DNA of 64,000 nucleotides from Pseudoxanthomonas sp. X-1 (GTDB taxonomy: Bacteria > Pseudomonadota > Gammaproteobacteria > Xanthomonadales > Xanthomonadaceae), in the NCBI RefSeq assembly GCF_020042665.1, contig NZ_CP083376.1, forward strand, positions 3,694,001 to 3,758,000, written 5' to 3'. Positions 45,446 to 53,472 of this stretch are shown here, one piece after another. The notes below the pieces were generated by a model. It had not been told where the DNA came from and made no database searches. It was given only the letters and a program-made list of their open reading frames with translations. Position 1 is the stretch's first letter, and every line of letters starts with the position of its first letter. A program made the position numbers and the translations under genes.

Positions 45446-47383
45446 TTACTGCCGCGCCGAGAGCGTGGCGCCGGCGTAGGCGCCGGTGCCCACCACCTTG
45501 AGGTAGTACGTCCCGGCCTTGGGCGCGGTGAAGCGCACGGTCTCGTTGTTGCCGGCACGGGTGGACTTGGCGTCGAAGTCGCTGCTGGTCGGCGCCTCGC
45601 CGAAGCTGGCGTACAGCGACAGGTTGCCGGTTCCCCCCAAGGTGATGAACGACAGCGTCTTGCCCGCCGCGGCCTCGAAGCTGTACAGCGTCTCGCTGCC
45701 CGCGGTGCCCGAGATGGTGACACCGACCTTGTTGGTCAGCGGCGTGGCCTGCGGGCCGCAGGTCTCGGTCTGCGGATCGCACGGGGTGGCGATGGCTTCC
45801 TTCACCGCGGCCGCGGCATCGACGATGCCCGCGCCGATGGGCCGGTTGGCGACCGGGGCCACCGTCGGCGCATGGGCGGTGCGCTGCAGCAGGGCGACCA
45901 CTTCCGTGGGCGTGAGCAGCGGCAGGCCGGCATCCAGGCGCGCGCCCTGCACCAGCGCCACCACGCCGCTGACGTGCGGGGCGGCCTGCGAGGTGCCGGC
46001 GTAGCCGCCGTAATCGCTGTCGTTGTCCACCGGCGTGGTGGTGCCCGAGTTGAGCGCCTGCCAGACGAAGCCATCGTTGCCCGGCGTGCCGGAGGTGCCA
46101 TCGTTGGGATACACGCCGCCGCCGGGCGCGGCGATCTCCACGCTGGTGCCGTAGTTGGAGTAATAGGCGCGGCGGCTGGTGATGCCGGTGGAGGCCACGG
46201 TGATCACGCCCGGGCAGCTGGCCGGCGAATAGCCCGCCGCATCGGCATTGCTGTTGCCGGCCGAAACCACCACCGTGGCGCCCAGCGCGTTGGCCTGGGC
46301 CACGGCCTGGCCGGTGACGTCGCTGGCGGTGCACACGCCGCTGCCGCCCAGGCTGAGGTTGATGACCTGCGCCGGATGGGCGTTGGCCGGCACGCCATCG
46401 ACGCTGCCGCCGGCGGCCCAGATGATCGCGTCGGCGATGTCGCTGTCGTAGCCGCCGCAGTGGCCCAGCACGCGCACGGGCAGGATCTTCGCGCTGTAGG
46501 CGACGCCGGCCATGCCGGCGGCGTTGTTGGTCAGCTCGGCGCCGGCGGTGCCGGCCACGTGGGTGCCGTGCCAGGTGCTGTCCTCGGGCGGGTTGTCGGC
46601 GTTGGTGCATGCGCTCAGCCACGGCTCCTCGGTGGTCCAGTCGCCGGTGTCCCAGCCGCCGGGCGCGCGACCGTCGGCGTCGCGGCCGGAGATCAGCTTG
46701 TCGGTGATGAAGTCGTAGCCGTCGCCGGCCAGTTCGGTGTTGAGGTCGACGTGGCGGGTGATGCCGGTATCGAGCACGGCGATGACGATGCCGTTGCCGT
46801 CGGCCAGGTCCCAGGCGTTGTTGACGTTGGCGCCACCGTTGTTGGCGTTGCCGTTCTGGGTGGCCGTGCCATCGGGCGCCTTCAGGTGCCACTGGTACTT
46901 GGCGTAATAGGTGTCGTTGGGCGTGAAGGTGGCCGCTGCGGCCGCGGCCGGGGCGCGGATGTCGCGCACCGGGCGGCGCAGCAGGTCGGGCTGCACGCGC
47001 AGCACGGCGGGGTCGGCGGCGAGCTGGCGCATGAAGGCCTCGGCCTCGACGCGATCGAGCTTGCGCGAGGTCTTGACCAGTTCGGCGCCGGTGGCCAGCC
47101 GGCGCAGATGGCTGGCGGTGGCGATGCGGCCCGAGGCGTTCAGTCCGGCGCGCGACAGCGCGGTGGTGGCGCGCGAGGCGATGTTCGACGCGCTGGGCGT
47201 GGTGGCGGTGCTGCCGTCGCGGTAGGTGATGATGAAGCGGCCGATCTTCTGGTCGGCATCCGCGGCGGCGCCCGGTGCGGGCAGACGCGTGGTCTGGGTC
47301 GGGGTGGCCGCGTGGCCGGCCGTGCTGGCGGCAAGCGCGAGCACCAGAGCCGGAAGGAGGATGCCGCGAGGTGTGCTGGTCAT
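45446..47383 (-). CDS. Secreted S8 family serine protease (subtilase) with PPC domain
   Basis: Protein of 645 residues: Sec signal peptide (about 1-25), inhibitor-type propeptide (about 45-130, QKIGRFIITYRD and a RQLAADPAVLRVQPD end), catalytic domain with Asp in IAVLDTGI, His in HGTHVAGT, Asn in VVVSAGNS and Ser in GTSQAAPHVSG, and a C-terminal pre-peptidase (PPC) domain (about 540-645) that is usually removed after export. Cysteine pairs fit an extracellular enzyme. It lies directly upstream of the type II secretion operon and is a plausible substrate. A longer in-frame start (35 codons) is less likely. Confidence 0.92.
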   Translation of the reverse strand: MTSTPRGILLPALVLALAASTAGHAATPTQTTRLPAPGAAADADQKIGRFIITYRDGSTATTPSASNIASRATTALSRAGLNASGRIATASHLRRLATGAELVKTSRKLDRVEAEAFMRQLAADPAVLRVQPDLLRRPVRDIRAPAAAAAATFTPNDTYYAKYQWHLKAPDGTATQNGNANNGGANVNNAWDLADGNGIVIAVLDTGITRHVDLNTELAGDGYDFITDKLISGRDADGRAPGGWDTGDWTTEEPWLSACTNADNPPEDSTWHGTHVAGTAGAELTNNAAGMAGVAYSAKILPVRVLGHCGGYDSDIADAIIWAAGGSVDGVPANAHPAQVINLSLGGSGVCTASDVTGQAVAQANALGATVVVSAGNSNADAAGYSPASCPGVITVASTGITSRRAYYSNYGTSVEIAAPGGGVYPNDGTSGTPGNDGFVWQALNSGTTTPVDNDSDYGGYAGTSQAAPHVSGVVALVQGARLDAGLPLLTPTEVVALLQRTAHAPTVAPVANRPIGAGIVDAAAAVKEAIATPCDPQTETCGPQATPLTNKVGVTISGTAGSETLYSFEAAAGKTLSFITLGGTGNLSLYASFGEAPTSSDFDAKSTRAGNNETVRFTAPKAGTYYLKVVGTGAYAGATLSARQ

Positions 47384-47530
47384 TGCTGTTCGTCCCTTTG
47401 CGCAAGTGAAGGTGTCAGCCCGGCGCCTGGCGGGCCGGGTTCGGTGACGCATCTGCGCCGCGCCGGCGGCGGCCGGGCGGCGTTCCATCCCTGCACGAGC
47501 CGGCGCGACGGCGGCGGCCCGTGTGTCGCC

Positions 47531-50500
47531 TTACCAGCCGAAGCCGGCGCCCACGCCCACCGAGCGTTCGTCGCCGCTGAAGGCGCCGCCGACGGTGATC
47601 GTGGCCCGCTCGCTGAGCGCGCGCTGGTAGCCCACCGACAGCGCGTTCTCGCCGCCCTGGAAGCCCACGCCCACGCCCACGCGGTTCTCGGTGTGGATGC
47701 CGGCGGCACTGGTGGCCATGTTGAGCATCGCCGCGTTCATCGCCCCCTGGCGGTCGATACGGCGGTCCTGCTCGGCGAAGCGGCGGTCCACGCCCTGCTT
47801 GTAGCCGTCCAGGTCCTGGTTCCAGGCGTTGAACTTGGCGTCGGTATAGCTGTTGGCGCTGCTCAGCGTCTGCGTGGCGGTGTTGTCGGTATAGGCCTTG
47901 GCGGTGGCCACCGACTGCGCGTCGCCGGCCTGCACCTGGCCGACGTTGGCCGCATCGCTGGCTTGCGTGCCGGCGGCCACGTTGGTGACCTGGCGCTGGT
48001 TGCCGGCACTGCCCACCGAGACGGTGTTGGCGCGGTCGTTGGTCGATCCCTGACCCAGCGCCACGGCGTTCTCCGCGCTCACGCTGCTGCCCTGGCCCAC
48101 GGCCGTGCCGCTGGCCGCGGTGACCGAGGTGCCTTCGCCCACCGCGACCGCGTTGGTCGCCTCGGCGGCGATGGTGGCATTGGCGCCGACCGCGGTGCTG
48201 CCGTCGGCGTTGACCCGGGCGTTGCTGCCGATGGCCGTGTCGCCAGGGCCGGCGGCATAGGCGGCGCCGCCGATCGCGGTGCCGCTGTCGGCGTTGGCCT
48301 GGGCCGCGTTGCCGAGCGTGGTGGATGCCGGCGTGGTCGCCGCGGCGGTCGCGGTGGTGGCGACCGGCGTGGCGCTGTCGCTCGCCGCGGTGCGCAGCGT
48401 CTCGGTGGACGCTTCTTCCGTTGTCTGCTCGACGCTGGCCGGGGCGGCGGCGCTGAGCGTCCTGCGCGAGGCGGTGGCGACCTTGCTGGCGCTGGCCGTG
48501 CCGCTGCGCGCGTCGAGCTCGGTCACCTTCGAATCCAGCGCGGCCAGCGCATCGCCCACGCTGTTGTAGCCATCGCCCTGGACGATGAAGGTCGGCGTGG
48601 TCAGCCCGCCGAGCGGGCCGACCGAGGCGCCGCCACCGAGGTAGCGCGCATAGGCCTGCAGCGACTGGTAGAGCTGGCCGCCGGTGACCGCCTCGGTGCT
48701 GCCTTCTGCCAGCAGGCCCTGGCTGAGGTTGACGATGCGGCGCGTGGCCGGGCCGCCGCGGCCGTTGCCGCTGCCCAGCGACACGGTGTCGGCCTCGTAG
48801 GTGCGCGAGCCCGCGCCCAGCGCCACCGAGTTGGCGCCGGTCGCGCCGGCGTTGGCACCCAGCGCCACGCCGTTGCTCGCGCTCTGGCGCACGAAGGCGT
48901 TGTAGCCCACGGTCACGCCGTTGGCGCCCAGCGTGCTGGACTGCAGGCCGACCGAAGTGGCGTTGACCGCGCTGGCCTTGCTCGCCGCGCCCACCGCGAT
49001 GGCACCGGCACCGCTGGCCGCGCTGCCCGCGCCCAGCGCCACGCTGCGATTGCCAGCGGCGCTCGCCCCCGACCCGGCCGCGGTGGCATCGCTGCCGCCG
49101 GCGCTGGCCAGGCCCTTGCCGGAGAACTGGAAGCCCGCGCTGGTGCCCTCGGCCGAGGCCGCCACCGCGTCGAGCTGGGACTTGTTCACCGCATCGGTGT
49201 CCTCGGTGCCCGCGGCGACGTTGGTGATCTGGCGCTCGGTGCCGGCATCGCCGACCGAGACCGTGTTGTTGCGCGTGGCCTTGGAGTTGGCGCCCAACGC
49301 CACGCTGTTGTCGCCGAACGCGGTGGCGTAGTAACCGATCGCCGTGCTCGCCTCGCCGCTGGCCCAGGTCTCGGCGCCCAGCGCGGTGGACAGCGCCGAA
49401 GGCGCATAGGCGAAGTAACCCACCGCGGTGCTCTCCAGCCCGTCGGCCTCGCTGAGCACGCCGCTGGCCAGGCTGTAGTCGCCCGCGGCGATCGCGCCGG
49501 CGCCGAAGGCGCTGGACGATTCACCGCTGGCCTGGGTCGAGACGAACAGGCCCAGCCCCGGAATCAGATCGGCCACGCCGCCAACCGCGGTCGAACTGGT
49601 GCCCACCGCCGCACTCGAGGTGCCCACCGCGGTGGTGTAGTCGCCGATCGCATTGGCCACCGCGCCCACCGCCGTGGCCTGCGCGCCGGCCGCGTAGGCG
49701 CCCACGCCGTTGGCGGTGGCGGCGAAGCCGGAGGCATCGGCGCTGGCGCCCAGCGCGGTGCCGCCCACGCTGGCGCTGGTCGCGCCGGTGCTGACCGGCG
49801 CGCCGTCGACGGTGATCAGCGGATCGCCGTTCTCGTCCACCGCCACGCCGCCCACGGCCACGCTCGCAGGTCCGGTGGCCTGCGCGTTGTTGCCGAAGGC
49901 CGCCGCGTTCTGGCCCGCGGCCACCGCGTTGAAGCCCACCGCCGTGGCGTTCTGCGCGCTGGCATTGGCGCCCGAACCGAAGGCCGAGGCGCCGTTGCCG
50001 ATCGCATTGCTCGCCTCGCCCGCGGCCACCGCGTTGTCGCCTTCCACATAGGCACCGGCATCGCTGTCGGCGCTGCCGCTGGCCTGGAAGTACTTGCTGG
50101 TGGTCTGCGCGGTGGCGGCGACCTGGTCCAGCTGCGCCTTGTTCACCGCATCGGTGGCTTCGGTGCCCGCCGCGACGTTGGTGACCTGGCGCTCGGCACC
50201 GGCATCGCCGACCGAGACGCTGTTGTCGCGCGCGGCCACCGCGCCGGCGCCCAGCGCCACGGCGTTGTTGCCGGTGGCCTCGCTGCCGGCGCCGAGTGCG
50301 ATGGCGCTCTCGTTGTCGGCCAGCGCATTGGTGCCGATGGCGATGCTGTTGATCGTGTTGCCCAGCGCCTGGTAGCCCAGGCCGATGCTGTAGTCGCCGT
50401 AGCCGAACGCGCCGCGCCCGATCGCGGTGGCGCTGGCGCCCGGGGCCCAGCTGTTGAAGCCGATCGAGGTCGCGCCGCTGCCGCTGGCCCAGGCGCCGGT

Positions 50501-53077
50501 GCCGAACGCCGAGGTGTTGAGCCCGGTCGCCCACGCGCCCTGGCCGAAGGCCGAGGCGCCTTCTGCCGTGGCCCAGGCATAGGCGCCGACCGCGGTGGCG
50601 TAGTCCTGGCTGGCCCAGGCACTGTCGCCGAAGGCCACCGCATAGCCGCCGACCGCGCGCGCCTTGTAGCCGCCGGCGGTGCTGTGTTCGCCCAGCGCCT
50701 GCGCGCCGTAGCCGAACGCCGAGGACACCGTGCCGGTGGCCTGCGCGCCGGCGCCGACGGCGGTGGCGTCCTGGGTGGCGTTGGCGCCGACCAGCACAGG
50801 CTTGCCGTCGGCGTCCTCGATCGGGCTGTTGTACTGATCGAAGGCCTGGCCCATGCCGCCGACCGCGACGCTGCCCTCGCCCACCGCCGCGCTGTTGTGG
50901 CCGATGGCCGTGGCCTGGTTGCCCGCCGCGCCGGCGCCCGCGCCGTAGGCCGACGCGCCGGTGCCCAGCGCGTTGGCGGCCTCGCCCGCGGCGACCGCAT
51001 CGTCGCCGTCTACGTAGGCGCCGGCATCGCTACCGGTGCTGCCGCTGGCCTGGAAGTACTTGCTGGTTGTGTTGGCGGTGGTGGCGACTTCGTCCAGCTG
51101 CGCCTTGTTGACCGCATCGGTGGCTTCGGTGCCGGCCGCCACGTTGACGACCTGACGCTCGGCGCCGGCGTCGCCGACCGAGACCGTGCCGGCGCGCGAG
51201 GCCACCGAATCGGCGCCCAGCGCCACGCTGTTCTCCGCCTCGGCGAAGGCGTTGGCGCCGATCGCCGCGCTGCTGGCGCCATCGGCATAGCTGTTGTGCC
51301 CCAGCGCGGTGCTGTATTCCCCGGTGGCCCAGGCGCCGTTGCCGAACGCGGCGCTGCCGGTGCCGCTGGCGCGGGTGCTGATCAGGCCGAAGAAGGTGCT
51401 GCCACCGACCGCGGTCGCCTCCTCGCCGAGGGCCTGGCTGCTCTCGCCCACCGCGGTGGAACTGCCACCCTGCGCGGCGGCGCCTGCGCCCAGCGCGGTC
51501 GCGTTGACGCCGACGGCATCGGCGCCATAGCCGAAGGCGGAGGCGAAGTCCCCGCCTGCGCTCGAGAAGCCGCCGTTGGCCGTGGCGGCCAGCCCGGCCG
51601 CGCTGCTGCTGAAACCGCTCGCCGTGGCCTGCAGACCGGCGGCCGTGGCGGCGGCACCGGTGGCGGTGCTGAACGCGCCGCTGGCCTGCGCACCGGCGCC
51701 CAGCGCGCTGGCGCCCACCGCGCTGGCGCTGGTGGTCTGATCGAGCAGCACCTCGCCGGTGTCAGGATCGGCATAGGTCAGCGTGCCGCCGACCGCGGTG
51801 GCCGAATCGGCGGTGGCCGTGGCGTTGAAGCCGCTGGCCGTCGCGTTGACGCCGGCCGCGTTGGCACCGCCGCCGATCGCCGACGCGCCGTTGCCGATCG
51901 CATTGGCGGCCTCGCCCGCGGCCACGGCGTTGTCGCCTTCGACGTAGGCACCGGCGTCGCTGTCGGCGCTGCCGCTGGCCTGGAAGAACTTGCTGGTCGT
52001 GTTGGCGGTGGCGGCGACTTCGTCCAGCTGCGCCTTGTTGACCGCGTCGGTGGCGTCGGTGCCGGCGGCGACGTTGACCACCTGGCGCTCGGCACCGGCA
52101 TCGCCCACCGACACGGTGTTCTCGCGCTGCGCCACCGAGCCGGCGCCCAGCGCCACGCTGTTGCCGGCGGCGCTGTGCGCGCCGAAGCCGAGCGCGGTGC
52201 TGTCGCCGGCTTCCGCCCACGCGCCCGCGCCCAGCGCGCTGGCGCCTTGCGCATCGGCCGAGCTCAGATACCCCAGCGCGGTGCCGTAGTCGCCGTTGGC
52301 CCAGGCGCCGTTGCCGAACGCCGCACCGCCTTCGCCCAGCGCCTGCGTCTGGTAGATCCCGCCCAGCGCCGAACCGCCCACGGCGGTGCTCTCCTCACCG
52401 CCGGCGATGGAGAACTCGCCCACCGCGGTGGCGCTGGTGCCGCTGGCCTGCGCCGCCACGCCCACGCTGGTGGCGTAGTCGCCGGTGGCGATGGATTCGG
52501 CGCCGAGTGCGGTCGCACCGGTGCCGGTGGCGGCGGACAGGAAACCGGCGGCGGTCGATTCGAGGCCACTGGCCAGGCTCTCCGCGCCGTGCGCGGTGGC
52601 GCCATCGGCGGTGGCCGCGCTGTAGTAGCCGCTGGCGGTGGACTCCACGCCGGAGGCCTCGCTCAGCGCCCCCAGGGCCACGCCGCCATCGCCGCTGGCG
52701 AGCGCGGCCGCGCCGTTGGCGGTCGATTGCGCGCCGCTGGCCTCGCTCTGGAAGCCCACCGCGGTGGACGCATCGCCCGAGGCATCGGCGCCGCAGCCGA
52801 TGGCGATGCCGTTCTGGCCGTCGGCGCGGGCCACGCGCGTGGCGCCATCGGCGCAGTCGGCCGTCTGCGGCGAGATGGCGGTGCTGGCCGTGCCGGAGGC
52901 CACGCCACCGCCCACCGCTTGCGCCAGCGCACTGTGCGCGGCGAACACCGCCACCGCGGCGACCGCGGCCCGCAGCATGCGCGCGCCCTTGCCCTTGCCG
53001 TGGCGCGAGGCCAGTTCCGAGGCCACCACGACCTGCCCGCGACGGGCATCCCACAGCTTGCAGAAGATGCGATTCAT
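47531..53077 (-). CDS. Trimeric autotransporter adhesin (YadA/Hia type)
   Basis: Giant type Vc adhesin of 1848 residues. An ESPR-type extended signal (MNRIFCKLWDARRGQVVVAS) is followed by a hydrophobic core and cleavage near ALA-QA (about 52). The passenger is made of YadA head repeats (A-x-G-x-x-A-x-A motifs) in blocks of about 240-250 residues, each ended by a neck (VSVGDAGAERQ...NVAAGT...TDAVNKAQL). Four such necks and two divergent ones are present. A Ser/Thr/Ala-rich stretch and a short coiled coil (NSYTDAKFNAW) lead to the YadA membrane anchor, last strand ERSVGVGAGFGW. AAGGA precedes the ATG. Confidence 0.95.
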   Translation of the reverse strand: MNRIFCKLWDARRGQVVVASELASRHGKGKGARMLRAAVAAVAVFAAHSALAQAVGGGVASGTASTAISPQTADCADGATRVARADGQNGIAIGCGADASGDASTAVGFQSEASGAQSTANGAAALASGDGGVALGALSEASGVESTASGYYSAATADGATAHGAESLASGLESTAAGFLSAATGTGATALGAESIATGDYATSVGVAAQASGTSATAVGEFSIAGGEESTAVGGSALGGIYQTQALGEGGAAFGNGAWANGDYGTALGYLSSADAQGASALGAGAWAEAGDSTALGFGAHSAAGNSVALGAGSVAQRENTVSVGDAGAERQVVNVAAGTDATDAVNKAQLDEVAATANTTSKFFQASGSADSDAGAYVEGDNAVAAGEAANAIGNGASAIGGGANAAGVNATASGFNATATADSATAVGGTLTYADPDTGEVLLDQTTSASAVGASALGAGAQASGAFSTATGAAATAAGLQATASGFSSSAAGLAATANGGFSSAGGDFASAFGYGADAVGVNATALGAGAAAQGGSSTAVGESSQALGEEATAVGGSTFFGLISTRASGTGSAAFGNGAWATGEYSTALGHNSYADGASSAAIGANAFAEAENSVALGADSVASRAGTVSVGDAGAERQVVNVAAGTEATDAVNKAQLDEVATTANTTSKYFQASGSTGSDAGAYVDGDDAVAAGEAANALGTGASAYGAGAGAAGNQATAIGHNSAAVGEGSVAVGGMGQAFDQYNSPIEDADGKPVLVGANATQDATAVGAGAQATGTVSSAFGYGAQALGEHSTAGGYKARAVGGYAVAFGDSAWASQDYATAVGAYAWATAEGASAFGQGAWATGLNTSAFGTGAWASGSGATSIGFNSWAPGASATAIGRGAFGYGDYSIGLGYQALGNTINSIAIGTNALADNESAIALGAGSEATGNNAVALGAGAVAARDNSVSVGDAGAERQVTNVAAGTEATDAVNKAQLDQVAATAQTTSKYFQASGSADSDAGAYVEGDNAVAAGEASNAIGNGASAFGSGANASAQNATAVGFNAVAAGQNAAAFGNNAQATGPASVAVGGVAVDENGDPLITVDGAPVSTGATSASVGGTALGASADASGFAATANGVGAYAAGAQATAVGAVANAIGDYTTAVGTSSAAVGTSSTAVGGVADLIPGLGLFVSTQASGESSSAFGAGAIAAGDYSLASGVLSEADGLESTAVGYFAYAPSALSTALGAETWASGEASTAIGYYATAFGDNSVALGANSKATRNNTVSVGDAGTERQITNVAAGTEDTDAVNKSQLDAVAASAEGTSAGFQFSGKGLASAGGSDATAAGSGASAAGNRSVALGAGSAASGAGAIAVGAASKASAVNATSVGLQSSTLGANGVTVGYNAFVRQSASNGVALGANAGATGANSVALGAGSRTYEADTVSLGSGNGRGGPATRRIVNLSQGLLAEGSTEAVTGGQLYQSLQAYARYLGGGASVGPLGGLTTPTFIVQGDGYNSVGDALAALDSKVTELDARSGTASASKVATASRRTLSAAAPASVEQTTEEASTETLRTAASDSATPVATTATAAATTPASTTLGNAAQANADSGTAIGGAAYAAGPGDTAIGSNARVNADGSTAVGANATIAAEATNAVAVGEGTSVTAASGTAVGQGSSVSAENAVALGQGSTNDRANTVSVGSAGNQRQVTNVAAGTQASDAANVGQVQAGDAQSVATAKAYTDNTATQTLSSANSYTDAKFNAWNQDLDGYKQGVDRRFAEQDRRIDRQGAMNAAMLNMATSAAGIHTENRVGVGVGFQGGENALSVGYQRALSERATITVGGAFSGDERSVGVGAGFGW
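49180..52121 (-). repeat. Long tandem modules in the adhesin gene
   Basis: The neck and following segment recur as nearly identical DNA at about 51894-52121, 50964-51190 and 49998-50224, with a shorter copy at 49180-49266. The period is about 930-970 bp. The protein blocks include TSKYFQASGS, SDAGAYVEGDNAVAAGEA and NAIGNGASA. Such repeats can recombine, changing adhesin length, and can collapse in short-read assemblies. Confidence 0.85.
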
Positions 53078-53256
53078 GCGTTCCTTTCCTTGGCGTTAGG
53101 TTGTTGCGGGCAAGAGTTCCCCGTCGGCGCGCGAAGGGCTTCGCGCACACGGTCACAGCGGTAACGGGTCTCTCTCTCGTTGAACGGCGACGGTCCGCCT
53201 TGCGGGGGATTTAATGACGGACCGAACGCATGGACTTGCGTCATGCGTCTGGATCG

Positions 53257-53287
53257 ATAGTCCGCGAGTCAATTTCTTGACGTCAAG
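53257..53287 (-). promoter_or_regulatory. Possible adhesin promoter with CTTGACGTCAAG palindrome
   Basis: On the minus strand TTGACG (-35) and GACTAT (-10) are separated by 18 bases, leaving a leader of about 170 bases. The -35 sits inside a perfect 12-bp palindrome (53276-53287) that could be an operator. The rest of the 395-bp gap to purL shows no gene apart from the purL terminator. Confidence 0.3.
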
Positions 53288-53417
53288 TGCCGTTCATGGA
53301 TTGCAACGCCATGCGAAGAAGGCGCAAAACAAGTCATTTCAACGACTTCATGCCGAGATGGCCTGCGCAAATTCCGACAACGAATATCGCGTAACGGAAC
53401 AGGAATCACACAAAGCA

Positions 53418-53445
53418 CGACGCCCATCGCGAGCGATGGGCGTCG
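53418..53445 (-). terminator. Terminator of purL
   Basis: Perfect 13-bp arms (CGACGCCCATCGC and its inverse) with a two-base centre, 27 bases after the purL stop, followed on the minus strand by TGCTTTGTG. No strong T-run, but the stem is long. Confidence 0.65.
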
Positions 53446-53472
53446 ATGTGTGCGGCGCAGTGTCGCGAGGCT

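Noticed and set aside
41922..45479. 1185-residue plus-strand ORF across gspE-gspG
   Set aside because: Shadow frame of the T2SS genes; composition (His, Arg, Gln, Gly) is that of antisense GC-rich frames and it has no ribosome site or motif.
45383..53164. 2593-residue plus-strand ORF antisense to the adhesin and protease genes
   Set aside because: It has no family features, is His/Arg/Gly rich, and mirrors the Ala/Gly-rich adhesin codons, whose complement rarely gives stops in GC-rich DNA. The minus-strand product has signal, repeats and anchor.
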